Positions 1 to 8,562 of a stretch of 64,000 nt of DNA are shown here, in pieces. The stretch's first letter is position 1. Every line of letters begins with the position of its first letter. The DNA is from Marinoscillum luteum (GTDB lineage Bacteria > Bacteroidota > Bacteroidia > Cytophagales > Cyclobacteriaceae). Location of the stretch: assembly GCF_044005705.1 (NCBI RefSeq), contig NZ_JBIPKE010000020.1, forward strand, positions 496,001-560,000, in the 5' to 3' direction. The position numbers and the translations under genes are program-made. Below the pieces are notes generated by a model, which saw nothing but the letters and a program-made list of their open reading frames with translations, did not search any database and was not told the DNA's origin.

Positions 1-505
1 CATCATCATTGAGGGCCTCATTCACCACATCATAGCCTCCAATCTTACCCTGATAGCGGCCCATAATGGCATTGATGTGATCTTTCATCCGACCAAAGAG
101 TGCCGTGCTGTCATTAAGATCATTGTCTTCATCCCGAAAAACCCATTCCGGTGTTTGATTGTGCCAAATAAGCGTATGCCCAACCATGAACTGATCATTT
201 CTATCTGCCATCGCCACTAACTTATCCGTGTACTCGAAGTTGAAAGTATCAAGCTTCGGGTGCACATGCATCCACTTCATAGCATTCTCGGGTGTGAGGC
301 TACTAAACTCATTCCTGATAAGTGTAGATTCGGCAGAATCTTTCTCCAGGATTTGTCCCCAGCCCAGGGCTGCTCCGATATAAAAATCCTCCGCATAGGC
401 GGTACGCAAAGTCGGTCCCACCTTTTTCTCAGTCTGAGCACAGGACATCGTCAGGGTAAAAAACACCCCGGAAATAATCAAAAATTTTAAATCCTTCATT
501 CTCAT
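1..505 (-). CDS. GH10 endo-beta-1,4-xylanase, lipoprotein (3' part beyond the left edge)
   Basis: N-terminal 168 residues of a family 10 xylanase, which cleaves the xylan backbone at the cell surface. A lipoprotein signal peptide ends in LTMSC with the lipidated Cys at residue 22. GH10 hallmarks follow: TPENAMKW (71-78), HTLIWHNQTP (110-119) and YDVVNEAL (158-165), in which Glu163 is the acid/base. The nucleophile Glu lies beyond the window. The start at 505 overlaps the stop of the upstream aldehyde dehydrogenase gene as TAATG, which suggests translational coupling; a second ATG six bases further in is possible. It is the last visible gene of the xylose-oxidation operon. Unlike the GH10 at 7294-8523 it is a lipoprotein; whether it has a T9SS tail cannot be seen. 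Confidence 0.93.
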   Translation of the reverse strand, partial: MRMKDLKFLIISGVFFTLTMSCAQTEKKVGPTLRTAYAEDFYIGAALGWGQILEKDSAESTLIRNEFSSLTPENAMKWMHVHPKLDTFNFEYTDKLVAMADRNDQFMVGHTLIWHNQTPEWVFRDEDNDLNDSTALFGRMKDHINAIMGRYQGKIGGYDVVNEALNDD

Positions 506-2085
506 TATTTTTTCTTTAATTCACCATTTATCAACCTCCAGATATTGAGCGGGTTATGATCCCTCAATGCTAAGGGCAAGGAGGCCTGTGGGAAATCCTG
601 ATAACATACCGGCCTCACAAATCTTTTGATGGCCCCTGTCCCTACGGAGGTGGACTGAGGTGCTGTGGTAGCCGGGTAAGGACCTCCGTGGACCATGGCT
701 TGCCCCACCTCAACCCCTGTTGGGTAACCGTTGAATAGTAGTCGTCCCACCTTTCGTTCCAAAATATGAATCAGGTCTTTGTATTCCTCCAGGTCTGCAT
801 CGGTACCATGGATTGTGGCGGTCAAATGTCCTTGCATTTTTCTTGCTACCTCCAGCATTTGGTCTTTTCCCTCAGCTATGACACTCAAAGTAGACGGGCC
901 AAACACCTCTTCCTCAAGGCCCGACTGCCCTAAGAAATCAGTCGCTTTTGTTTTGAAAATTTTGGACGGCACCTGGTTTTTACCCTGTCCGGAAATTCCT
1001 TCGGAAACTATCTCCACCCCAGGAAAAGATGTCAACCTGTTCACCCCGGCCTCATAGTTATCCTTGATTCCTTCAGATAGCATAGTACCTGAGGCAGTTT
1101 TAGAAACCAGGTCTCCCATTGCTTCCAAAAGCTGACTTGTTTCTGTCGATTCATTAGCGATCACCAACCCAGGATTGGTACAAAACTGACCTACCCCCAT
1201 ATTCAATGAGCCAACCAGACCTGAAGCCAGACCTTCACCACGAGCGCTCACGGCTCCTGGTAATAGGAATATCGGATTAGAGCTTCCCATTTCAGCAAAG
1301 ACGGGAATTGGAGTATTACGCTGATTCGCTGCATCGAAGAGCGCTTTTCCTCCCCGAAAGGAGCCAGTAAATCCAACAGCCGTAATCCTGGGGTGCAACA
1401 CAATAGCCATTCCGACCTCCACTGAGGTCCCTTGTACCAGAGAGAAAACACCGTCGGGCATACCTGTTTTATTGGCTGCACTCACAATGGCTTGAGCTAC
1501 CATCTCAGAGGTACCCGGGTGCAACGGATGTGCCTTCACTACCACGGGGCAGCCCGCTGCCAGGGCAGAGGCCGTATCCCCTCCGGCTACAGAAAAGGCC
1601 AACGGGAAGTTACTCGCTCCAAAAATGCCCACCGGTCCCAAAGGAACCTGCATCTGCCTGATATCTGGCCGGGGAAGAGGTTGTCTATCGGGGATTGCCG
1701 TATCAATGCGCGCATCCACCCACGAGCCCTCACGGACAAGGCTGGCAAACATTTTGAGCTGGTTGGTGGTACGCATCCGCTCTCCGTTCAGGCGTGCGGC
1801 GGGAAGAGCAGTCTCTGACATACAGCGTTCGATCAGCTCATCGCCCAAAGCCCAAAGCTCATCCCCAATGGCCTCAAGGAAAAGCGCCCGATCCTCTGAA
1901 GACTGCTCTTTATATTCCTGAAAGGCAGCTTCAGCTTTCAATACTGCACTGCCTACTTCAGCTTCTGTAGCTTCATAAAAGCTGATGGGTAACAGGTCTC
2001 CGGTAGCCGGATTAACGGCCCGAAAAGTGTTCCTACCCATCCCTGTTCGCTCTGATCCGATAAAATTTTGCCCCGTTAGTATCAT
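505..2085 (-). CDS. 2-oxoglutarate semialdehyde (2,5-dioxovalerate) dehydrogenase
   Basis: NAD(P)+-dependent aldehyde dehydrogenase of 526 residues. Catalytic Glu265 sits in FAEMGSSNP and nucleophile Cys302 in GQFCTNPG; the cofactor-side GFTGS motif is at 238-242. The length and the AEMGSSNP/GQFCTNPG signature fit the branch that oxidises 2-oxoglutarate semialdehyde to 2-oxoglutarate, the last step of oxidative pentose and hexarate pathways. Context supports that step: the gene lies 14 bases after the FAH-family 2-keto-3-deoxy-pentonate dehydratase that would produce the substrate. It is cytoplasmic with no signal peptide. The family assignment is firm; the exact substrate is inferred from neighbours. 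Confidence 0.9.
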   Translation of the reverse strand: MILTGQNFIGSERTGMGRNTFRAVNPATGDLLPISFYEATEAEVGSAVLKAEAAFQEYKEQSSEDRALFLEAIGDELWALGDELIERCMSETALPAARLNGERMRTTNQLKMFASLVREGSWVDARIDTAIPDRQPLPRPDIRQMQVPLGPVGIFGASNFPLAFSVAGGDTASALAAGCPVVVKAHPLHPGTSEMVAQAIVSAANKTGMPDGVFSLVQGTSVEVGMAIVLHPRITAVGFTGSFRGGKALFDAANQRNTPIPVFAEMGSSNPIFLLPGAVSARGEGLASGLVGSLNMGVGQFCTNPGLVIANESTETSQLLEAMGDLVSKTASGTMLSEGIKDNYEAGVNRLTSFPGVEIVSEGISGQGKNQVPSKIFKTKATDFLGQSGLEEEVFGPSTLSVIAEGKDQMLEVARKMQGHLTATIHGTDADLEEYKDLIHILERKVGRLLFNGYPTGVEVGQAMVHGGPYPATTAPQSTSVGTGAIKRFVRPVCYQDFPQASLPLALRDHNPLNIWRLINGELKKK

Positions 2086-2099
2086 GTCTTTTCGGTTGA

Positions 2100-2966
2100 T
2101 TATGCTACAAAATTGATGAGGGTGCCGATATGATCGATCGTAATCCTGATCTCATCGCCCTGCTGCAATGTAAATTCGTTAGGTGGTACTATCCCCGTTC
2201 CTGTCATAAGGTAGCAACCACTTGGAAAGGAGGTTTCGAGCATTAGATAATGAACAAGGTCTTCAAATTTTCTTTTGATCTGGCTAATTTCTATCTGCCC
2301 GTGAAACATCTGCTTATCTCCTCTCAATATCTCCAGGTGGATCTCTGAATCGTCGGCCATAGGATCTTCAGAAACGTAAATACATGGGCCTACAGCAGCA
2401 GACTGGTCATAACATTTAGCCTGTGGCAGGTAGAGGGGATTCTCACCTTCTATATCACGAGAACTCATGTCATTGCCCGCTGTATAGCCTATGATCTTCC
2501 CTCCTGAACTGACCAAAAGGGTAAGCTCAGGCTCGGGTACATTCCATTTGGAATCCTTTCGGATATTAACTTTCCCCCCAGGACCTGCCGTACGGTAGGG
2601 CATGGCCTTCATAAAAAGCTCTGGTCGGTCAGCACTATATACCCTATCATAAAAATCGCCACCCCCGGAATCTTTGGACTCATCCATCCTGGCTTCCCGG
2701 CTTTTGTAATAGGTAACTCCCGATGCCCATATTTCCTGACGTCCTATAGGAGCAAGCAATTCATCCTTTAATACTTCAGCATCGTTTATCGGCCTTTTGA
2801 CCGAAATCCTCTCATTTGCGTAAGCAAAGAGATCATCTCTGTTGATAAACTGATCCCAATCTTCATGAAAGGAATAACACTGCTCATCCTTTTCCACAAG
2901 GATGCAAGTTCTTGTTTTATAAATTTTCAAAACTTTCTTATTAGTTAGGTTAAACAAATGCACCAA
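2100..2966 (-). CDS. FAH-family 2-keto-3-deoxy-D-xylonate / L-arabinonate dehydratase
   Basis: A 288-residue fumarylacetoacetate-hydrolase-fold protein. Metal-ligand motifs are EPEL (Glu145, Glu147) and GNDMSSRDIEGEN with Asp166, followed by LYLPQAK. This is the KdaD/XylX-like branch that dehydrates 2-keto-3-deoxy-pentonate to 2-oxoglutarate semialdehyde, not the fumarylacetoacetate hydrolase branch. It sits between a GntP permease (45 bases upstream) and the semialdehyde dehydrogenase (14 bases downstream), in pathway order. The start is the only in-frame ATG near the N-terminus; a TTG at residue 13 would give a product starting KIYKT and cannot be excluded. Whether it prefers the D-xylose or L-arabinose intermediate cannot be told from sequence. 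Confidence 0.87.
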   Translation of the reverse strand: MVHLFNLTNKKVLKIYKTRTCILVEKDEQCYSFHEDWDQFINRDDLFAYANERISVKRPINDAEVLKDELLAPIGRQEIWASGVTYYKSREARMDESKDSGGGDFYDRVYSADRPELFMKAMPYRTAGPGGKVNIRKDSKWNVPEPELTLLVSSGGKIIGYTAGNDMSSRDIEGENPLYLPQAKCYDQSAAVGPCIYVSEDPMADDSEIHLEILRGDKQMFHGQIEISQIKRKFEDLVHYLMLETSFPSGCYLMTGTGIVPPNEFTLQQGDEIRITIDHIGTLINFVA

Positions 2967-3011
2967 AGAATACTCATTACCTCAAAAGGTTCTACTCGAA
3001 CTTTCGCATGT

Positions 3012-4346
3012 CTATACAAAAAAACTTAACAGCGTGAGCAAAATCATAGCAGAAAGACCAAGAACCGCCGTACCAACACTTTGCAGACGATAGCCCTGAC
3101 TCACGTTCATTCCGCTCATTTGAGTGACTACCCAAAAAAAACTATCATTGGCATGAGACACTACTGCAGAACCTGCCCCAATAGAGATCACCACCATGGC
3201 CTTTTCTATTTCTGTGTCCATACCCAAAACCAACATCAACGGAGCTATAATAGAAGCTGTAGTGGTCAAAGCAACAGTGGATGATCCCTGAGCCGTCTTG
3301 ATCCCGGCAGCCACCATAAATGGCAGCCAAAGTCCTATTCTGTAATCGGATGCGAAGCTCCCAAGAATTTCACCGATATCTGATGTCTGAAGCATTTTAC
3401 CAAATGCTCCGCCTGCCCCTGTGATGAGAATGATCACAGAGCCGGTTTTCAACGCGTCGCCTACCCATCCGCCAGTACTCAGCATGTCTTTGTCCAGCTT
3501 TTTCGGTAGCAAAAGGGCTAGTAAAACACCTATAAATAGTGCCGTAACCGGATTGCCCAAAAAGAAGATAAAATCAACCAAAATACCGGTTCCAAATGGC
3601 TCTGTCGGGTAATCTGCGATAGACCTGAGCACAATGAGCAATATGGGTACCAGTATGGGCAAAAAAGATTTTATGGAAGATGGTGCTTCCGAGATTTTTT
3701 GTTGGATTTTCTCTCTGGTCTGCTCTGGCTGTGGGTCTATATAGACCTTTCCGGCATACGCTTTCGAAAAGAAAATAGCCACCACCAGCGCCCCGATACT
3801 TGTATAAAGGCCAATCAGAATCACAATCCCCAAATCTGCTCCCACCAAACCAGCTGCAGTGATAGGGCCCGGTGTAGGTGGCACCATAGTGTGGGCGGCT
3901 GTAAGACCAAGTGAAAGCGCAATAGCCGTCCCGGCCAAAGACACTCCAGCTTCCTTTGCCAAAGCTCGGTTCAGAGATGAAAGAATGATGAACCCACTAT
4001 CGGCAAATACAGGAATGGATACGATATACCCGATCACCCCCATGGCGAGGTGTACGCGCTTTTGACCAACCACCCTCAGCACCTGACTGGCCAGGGCATA
4101 AGCACCTCCGGATTGCTCTAAAAAAGCACCTATAATAACACCCGAAATAATGATGATCCCGATTTTTCCGATGGTTTCCCCAAAGCCGATATTAATTGTC
4201 TGAATAATGGTCTCTGGTGCCATCCCTGAGCAAAAACCAAAAAACAAACAAGCAACCAGTAAGGCCAGAAAAGGATGCAAAGAAAATCTACTAGTCGAAA
4301 TGACTATAAGTAAAATACTCAGAATAATCAGTACAATAGTCAGCAT
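3012..4346 (-). CDS. GntP-family sugar-acid:H+ symporter, probable xylonate permease
   Basis: A 444-residue integral membrane protein with about twelve hydrophobic segments and the conserved GntP stretches MVPPTPGPITAAG, KTAQGSSTVAL and SHANDSFFWV. GntP permeases take up gluconate and related aldonates with protons across the inner membrane. It lies between the sugar-acid dehydratase and the deoxy-pentonate dehydratase. With a Tat-exported sugar oxidoreductase in the same operon, the simplest inference is import of xylonate made in the periplasm. A paralogue lies at 24761-26089 in the uronate operon. Confidence 0.9.
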   Translation of the reverse strand: MLTIVLIILSILLIVISTSRFSLHPFLALLVACLFFGFCSGMAPETIIQTINIGFGETIGKIGIIIISGVIIGAFLEQSGGAYALASQVLRVVGQKRVHLAMGVIGYIVSIPVFADSGFIILSSLNRALAKEAGVSLAGTAIALSLGLTAAHTMVPPTPGPITAAGLVGADLGIVILIGLYTSIGALVVAIFFSKAYAGKVYIDPQPEQTREKIQQKISEAPSSIKSFLPILVPILLIVLRSIADYPTEPFGTGILVDFIFFLGNPVTALFIGVLLALLLPKKLDKDMLSTGGWVGDALKTGSVIILITGAGGAFGKMLQTSDIGEILGSFASDYRIGLWLPFMVAAGIKTAQGSSTVALTTTASIIAPLMLVLGMDTEIEKAMVVISIGAGSAVVSHANDSFFWVVTQMSGMNVSQGYRLQSVGTAVLGLSAMILLTLLSFFV

Positions 4347-4370
4347 TATGGAGAGGTTTTAGGGTGATTA

Positions 4371-6095
4371 TTAATGCAAGTCTCTGGTTACTTCCGACCC
4401 TGATGAGCCTTTGAGGAAATCAAAATCGCAACCCTTATCGGCTTGCTCCACATGCTGAATGAACATTTTTGTATAGCCCCTTTCAGCCACGGGTTTAGGT
4501 TTCACCCAATGCTTTCTCCGCTCTGCCAACTCTTCATCCGACACATGCAGGGTGAGACGCTTACCTTTCACATCAAGTTCTATCAAGTCACCATTCCTCA
4601 CAAGGGCCAGATTGCCACCAATGGCAGCCTCTGGTGACACGTGTAAAACCACGGTACCATAGGCTGTACCGCTCATACGCCCATCGGAGATTCTTACCAT
4701 ATCCTTCACGCCTTTTCTGAGCAATTTCTCCGGCAGGTCCATATTACCTACCTCCGGCATACCCGGATAACCCACCGGCCCCACACCTTTGAGGATCATC
4801 ACGGAAGTCTCATCTATTTCAAGCGCCGGGTCATCGATCCTTTGGTGATAATCCTCGATCGTCTCAAAAACAACTGCTTTCCCTTTATGCTGCATAAGTG
4901 CCGGAGTAGCTGCCGAGGGTTTGATCATGGCTCCATTTTCGCAAAGGTTCCCTTTCAGTACCACGATTCCCGCGTTCTCCTTGATTGGAGCGTCGACAGT
5001 GCCAATGACTTCCCGATCATAGCATGGTGCATTGCGACAATTATCTCCGATTGTTTTTCCATTGGCCGTGATGGCTCCAATATGAATCCGTTCTCTGATC
5101 TCATCAATTACTACCGGAAGACCCCCTGCATAGAAAAAGTCTTCCATCAGGTACTTTCCGGAAGGCATGAGATTGACTAACATAGGCATCTGGCTACCCA
5201 ACCGATCAAAGTCTTCAATATCCAGATCCACGCCGATTCGTCCGGCGATGGCCGTCAGATGGATGGGCATATTAGTGGAGCCTCCTACTGCAGAATTGAC
5301 TTTGATGGCATTTTCGAAAGCCTCTCTGGTAAGGATTTTAGATAGTTTTAAGTCTTCACGGACCATTTCAACAATCCTATTTCCCGCCAGATGAGCCATT
5401 ACCTTTTTGCGCGAGTCTACAGCCGGAATGGCTGATGCTCCGGGAAGAGTGAGCCCCAATGCCTCTACCATCACCCCCATAGTGGAGGCTGTGCCCATGG
5501 TCATACAATGACCCGCACTTCTGGACATGCAGGACTCAGCTTCTACCATATCCTTTTCTGTGATGGTGCCTTCCTTTAGCCCCTCCGAAAGCTGCCATGT
5601 AAGTGTACCTGATCCCACATCCTTACCACGCCACTTACCGTTGAGCATAGGCCCTCCCGGCACCACAATGGTTGGTAAATCAACGCTGGCTGCACCCATA
5701 AGGGTAGAGGGGGTAGTCTTATCGCATCCAGTCAAGAGTACGATACCATCTAGTGGGTTGGCCCTGATGGTCTCTTCGACATCCATACTCACCAGATTTC
5801 TCCAAAGCATGGTGGTAGGCCTCATAATGGTCTCGCCCAAGGACATGACTGGGAACTCTAGCGGAAAACCTCCGGCTTCATAAATTCCCCGCTTTACGAT
5901 TTCTGCAAACTCCCTGAGGTGGGCATTACATGGGGTAAGGTCAGACCAAGTATTGCAAATGCCAATGACAGGCTTCCCCCGAAACATATGATCAGGATGA
6001 CCCTGATTTCTCAACCAGCTGCGGTGGACAAACCCCATTTTATCATCCTTGCCAAACCACTCCTCACTTCGTAGTTTTTCCTTTTTATCGCTCAT
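4371..6095 (-). CDS. IlvD/Edd-family D-xylonate / L-arabinonate dehydratase
   Basis: A 574-residue Fe-S dehydratase converting an aldonate to its 2-keto-3-deoxy acid. The three cluster Cys are recognisable: Cys56 in LTPCNAHL, Cys124 in TGCDKTTPS and Cys197 in SAGHCMTMGTAS. VGGSTNMPIHLTAIA (substrate/Mg region) and a C-terminal SDGRMSGTAYGTVVLH are present. Length and NxWSDLTPCN motif resemble sugar-acid dehydratases such as L-arabinonate and D-xylonate dehydratase, not dihydroxy-acid dehydratase IlvD itself. It lies 24 bases before the GntP permease and 33 bases after the Gfo/Idh gene, as expected for the second committed step of Weimberg-type pentose oxidation. Confidence 0.9.
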   Translation of the reverse strand: MSDKKEKLRSEEWFGKDDKMGFVHRSWLRNQGHPDHMFRGKPVIGICNTWSDLTPCNAHLREFAEIVKRGIYEAGGFPLEFPVMSLGETIMRPTTMLWRNLVSMDVEETIRANPLDGIVLLTGCDKTTPSTLMGAASVDLPTIVVPGGPMLNGKWRGKDVGSGTLTWQLSEGLKEGTITEKDMVEAESCMSRSAGHCMTMGTASTMGVMVEALGLTLPGASAIPAVDSRKKVMAHLAGNRIVEMVREDLKLSKILTREAFENAIKVNSAVGGSTNMPIHLTAIAGRIGVDLDIEDFDRLGSQMPMLVNLMPSGKYLMEDFFYAGGLPVVIDEIRERIHIGAITANGKTIGDNCRNAPCYDREVIGTVDAPIKENAGIVVLKGNLCENGAMIKPSAATPALMQHKGKAVVFETIEDYHQRIDDPALEIDETSVMILKGVGPVGYPGMPEVGNMDLPEKLLRKGVKDMVRISDGRMSGTAYGTVVLHVSPEAAIGGNLALVRNGDLIELDVKGKRLTLHVSDEELAERRKHWVKPKPVAERGYTKMFIQHVEQADKGCDFDFLKGSSGSEVTRDLH

Positions 6096-6128
6096 AAGCG
6101 CTCATCTGTTTCGGGTTGAAAAAATAAG

Positions 6129-7262
6129 TCATACCAAATGCAAAATATTGGGGATTCCTTTCAGTGAAACTGGCTTGCCTGCCGCTGCAGACTCATAAAT
6201 CTTATCAATGATGAACATATCCCGCTGGCCCATTTCACCACGAACCGTGCTCTGCTTGTCCTTTAAAATACATGTAGCAAAATCATCCATCTGGAGTGCC
6301 TGCTGATTGACAGCCGGGAAGTTTATAGCGCCCAAATGGGTCCTGCCCTTCAGGCCACCATATGAATAAGCAGGCGCCAACTCCCAGCTCCCCTCCTGAG
6401 CCTGTACTTTCAAATAATTAGAACTCTCCTCGTAGCTCGTCCTCATTTTGGCATTGACTCCCGTAGGGAAATCAAATTTGACATCCAGTGTACCCTCTAC
6501 AGCGCCATAAAACGCTCGATCGACAGTGGTATCCGTAGCTTGTAGAGCGATGGGCAACTGACCGAGGGTATAGATGGTGCTTTGTATGGCATAGATACCC
6601 ACATCCATGAGGGGGCCCCCGCCTGCCATTTCTTTGTCCAGACGCCAGCGACTTTTATCTCTCAGAGGAAAAGCAAAACCAGCGTCTGATTCGAGTACCT
6701 TCCCAAATACCTGCCGCTGCCCCAATCTCATAGCCTCAAGATTGTGCGGTTCGAAATGCAATCGATAGCCAATGGAAAGTTTCTTTTCAGCCTTGCGGCA
6801 TGCATCAATCATCCTTTGACAATCTTCATATTTGGTGGCCATCGGCTTTTCGCAAATCACATGCTTGCCTGCCTGAGCAGCCCGAATCACGAACTCCGCG
6901 TGCATGGAATTGGGGAGGACCACGTACACAATGTCTATTTCATCATTGTTCGAGATCTCATCAAAGTTGTCATAGTTATAGACATTCTTAGATGAGATAT
7001 GATACTGGTCCACCCACGAATCTGCTTTCGAGGGGGTGCCTGTGACAATTCCCGCCAGGTAGCAGTTTTCTGTCCTTTCCAAAGCCGGTGCCAGTTGACC
7101 CGTAGCATAACCGCCTAACCCCACCAGTGCCACACCGAGCCCTCTTTTCTCCCCGGCCCTACCCGAAGGACCTGAAAGCAGCCCAAGAGTGGTCAAACTG
7201 CTGGCCACCATGATGCCCCCTGTGGACTTGGCGGTATTGGATAAGAAATGTCTTCTTTTCAT
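6129..7262 (-). CDS. Tat-exported Gfo/Idh/MocA oxidoreductase, GFOR-like (probable xylose/aldose dehydrogenase)
   Basis: A 377-residue NAD(P)-binding oxidoreductase with a twin-arginine-type leader (KRRHFLSNTAKSTGG) and a nucleotide-binding GVALVGLGGYATGQLAP. The body matches the glucose-fructose oxidoreductase pattern: YDNFDEI, VLPNSMHAEFVIRA, GKHVICEKPMAT, GYRLHFEPHN, GGGPLMDVGIYAI. GFOR-type enzymes work in the periplasm with a tightly bound cofactor and oxidise aldoses to lactones. In this operon the likely substrate is xylose released by the GH3 and GH10 enzymes, giving xylonolactone. The next gene is the sugar-acid dehydratase, 33 bases downstream. It could instead be a true aldose-ketose oxidoreductase or act on another sugar. 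Confidence 0.83.
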   Translation of the reverse strand: MKRRHFLSNTAKSTGGIMVASSLTTLGLLSGPSGRAGEKRGLGVALVGLGGYATGQLAPALERTENCYLAGIVTGTPSKADSWVDQYHISSKNVYNYDNFDEISNNDEIDIVYVVLPNSMHAEFVIRAAQAGKHVICEKPMATKYEDCQRMIDACRKAEKKLSIGYRLHFEPHNLEAMRLGQRQVFGKVLESDAGFAFPLRDKSRWRLDKEMAGGGPLMDVGIYAIQSTIYTLGQLPIALQATDTTVDRAFYGAVEGTLDVKFDFPTGVNAKMRTSYEESSNYLKVQAQEGSWELAPAYSYGGLKGRTHLGAINFPAVNQQALQMDDFATCILKDKQSTVRGEMGQRDMFIIDKIYESAAAGKPVSLKGIPNILHLV

Positions 7263-7293
7263 TGGACTTATGGTTTAGGTTCGGGGGACTCCC

Positions 7294-8523
7294 CTACTTG
7301 ATGACGATCTTTCTTAGTTCGCTTCTGGTAGTCCCTTGTACTTTGAGTAAATAGATTCCGCTGGTTAAGTTCAGTGAAAGGCTCACCTCCTGCCCCTCCA
7401 TTGGGCTAAAATCAGCCACCAGGTGACCACTCAAGTCATACAGTGTCACCTGATGCACAGGCTCTTTCGATCTGACCGTTAATTGACCGTCAACCACCGG
7501 GTTAGGGAACAGCTCCAGATTCGAATGATTTTTCCATCCCAAAACCGTAAGGTCTATGGGTGTGGAAGCATACTCTCTAAGCCAGGCCAATGCCGGTCGC
7601 TCCGTTCCATCGGTATTGATCAAATAAGCCTTCTGTGCGGTACGCCACATCCCACTACGCCACCCCCAGAGGGTGACTCCTATCACCGATTCGTGCTCCC
7701 AAAACAGTGGGAAAACTCGCTTGTACTCATCCAGCTGAATCTGATCTGTGGATCCATCTATATCCATCTCAGTCACCATGATCGGCAGGCCTGTATCACC
7801 CAGTTTATCGAGTTGATCGGCAATGGTGGTGGAGCTTCCAGTGGTAGAAAAGGCATGTGCCTGTACGCCGATTACATCTATCAGATTCTCTGCCTGCAAC
7901 AGCTCTATGATTCTCTTGTATTTATTGGCATTACTGCTACTGCTCACAATGTTGTACTCATTGATCACCAGTTTGGCATTTGGAAAACGCTCTCTGGCCA
8001 TGGTGAATGCGGTGACGATCCAATCGTATCCGGAAGCTCCTCTACCCCCCAACGCATCTATGTAATTGCCATTGCCGGCACCACTCGGAGGATCATTGAT
8101 AGGCTCGTTGACCACTTCCAAGTAATCCACATCGGGGTATCGCTCTGCCACAGCATCCATCCATTCGGTGATTTCCTCCAGCTGCTCCTCCACCGGCAAA
8201 TCTTCGATCCAGGAGGGTTGCTGATTTCCCCAGATCAACACATGAAACCTAAACACAAAATCGTTTTCCTTGGCAAAATTGTAAGCCGCATCCAATGTGG
8301 CCCAGTCATAATTATCCTGCGTCCTTTCCACGCTTCCCCATTTTCCGGCATTTTCGGGCGTTACCTGATTCCAGTAAGTCTCATATCCGCTTAGCTGAGA
8401 GCTACTGTATACATTGCCAAGAAACTTCTCCATCCCATCGGCTATGGGCTTTTCCTGACTCACCGCCATCTGCCCCATGATCATCAACCCAATCAGTAAC
8501 AATCCTCTTTTATTCATCTTCAT
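7294..8523 (-). CDS. GH10 endo-xylanase with T9SS C-terminal sorting domain
   Basis: A 409-residue secreted xylanase. Signal peptide 1-22; catalytic GH10 domain about 25-320 with TPENAGKW (55-62), HVLIWGNQQPSW (94-105), acid/base Glu140 in LEVVNEP and nucleophile Glu252 in VTEMDIDG. The sheet ends with TLWGWRSG and ERPALAWLREY. The last about 80 residues (FPNPVVDGQLTV, then VTLYDLSGHLV and GIYLLKVQG) form a type A T9SS sorting domain, so the enzyme crosses the outer membrane by T9SS. It lies 39 bases after the GH3 gene and 31 bases before the Tat oxidoreductase, so xylan cleavage and xylose oxidation are encoded in one run. Confidence 0.95.
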   Translation of the reverse strand: MKMNKRGLLLIGLMIMGQMAVSQEKPIADGMEKFLGNVYSSSQLSGYETYWNQVTPENAGKWGSVERTQDNYDWATLDAAYNFAKENDFVFRFHVLIWGNQQPSWIEDLPVEEQLEEITEWMDAVAERYPDVDYLEVVNEPINDPPSGAGNGNYIDALGGRGASGYDWIVTAFTMARERFPNAKLVINEYNIVSSSSNANKYKRIIELLQAENLIDVIGVQAHAFSTTGSSTTIADQLDKLGDTGLPIMVTEMDIDGSTDQIQLDEYKRVFPLFWEHESVIGVTLWGWRSGMWRTAQKAYLINTDGTERPALAWLREYASTPIDLTVLGWKNHSNLELFPNPVVDGQLTVRSKEPVHQVTLYDLSGHLVADFSPMEGQEVSLSLNLTSGIYLLKVQGTTRSELRKIVIK

Positions 8524-8562
8524 AAAATATAATCTGTTATAATCACCTCAAATTTCCTATCG

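Noticed and set aside
7483..8394. 303-codon open frame on the plus strand
   Set aside because: It lies antisense to the GH10 gene, has no recognisable domain and no start signals; the minus-strand GH10 motifs are clear.
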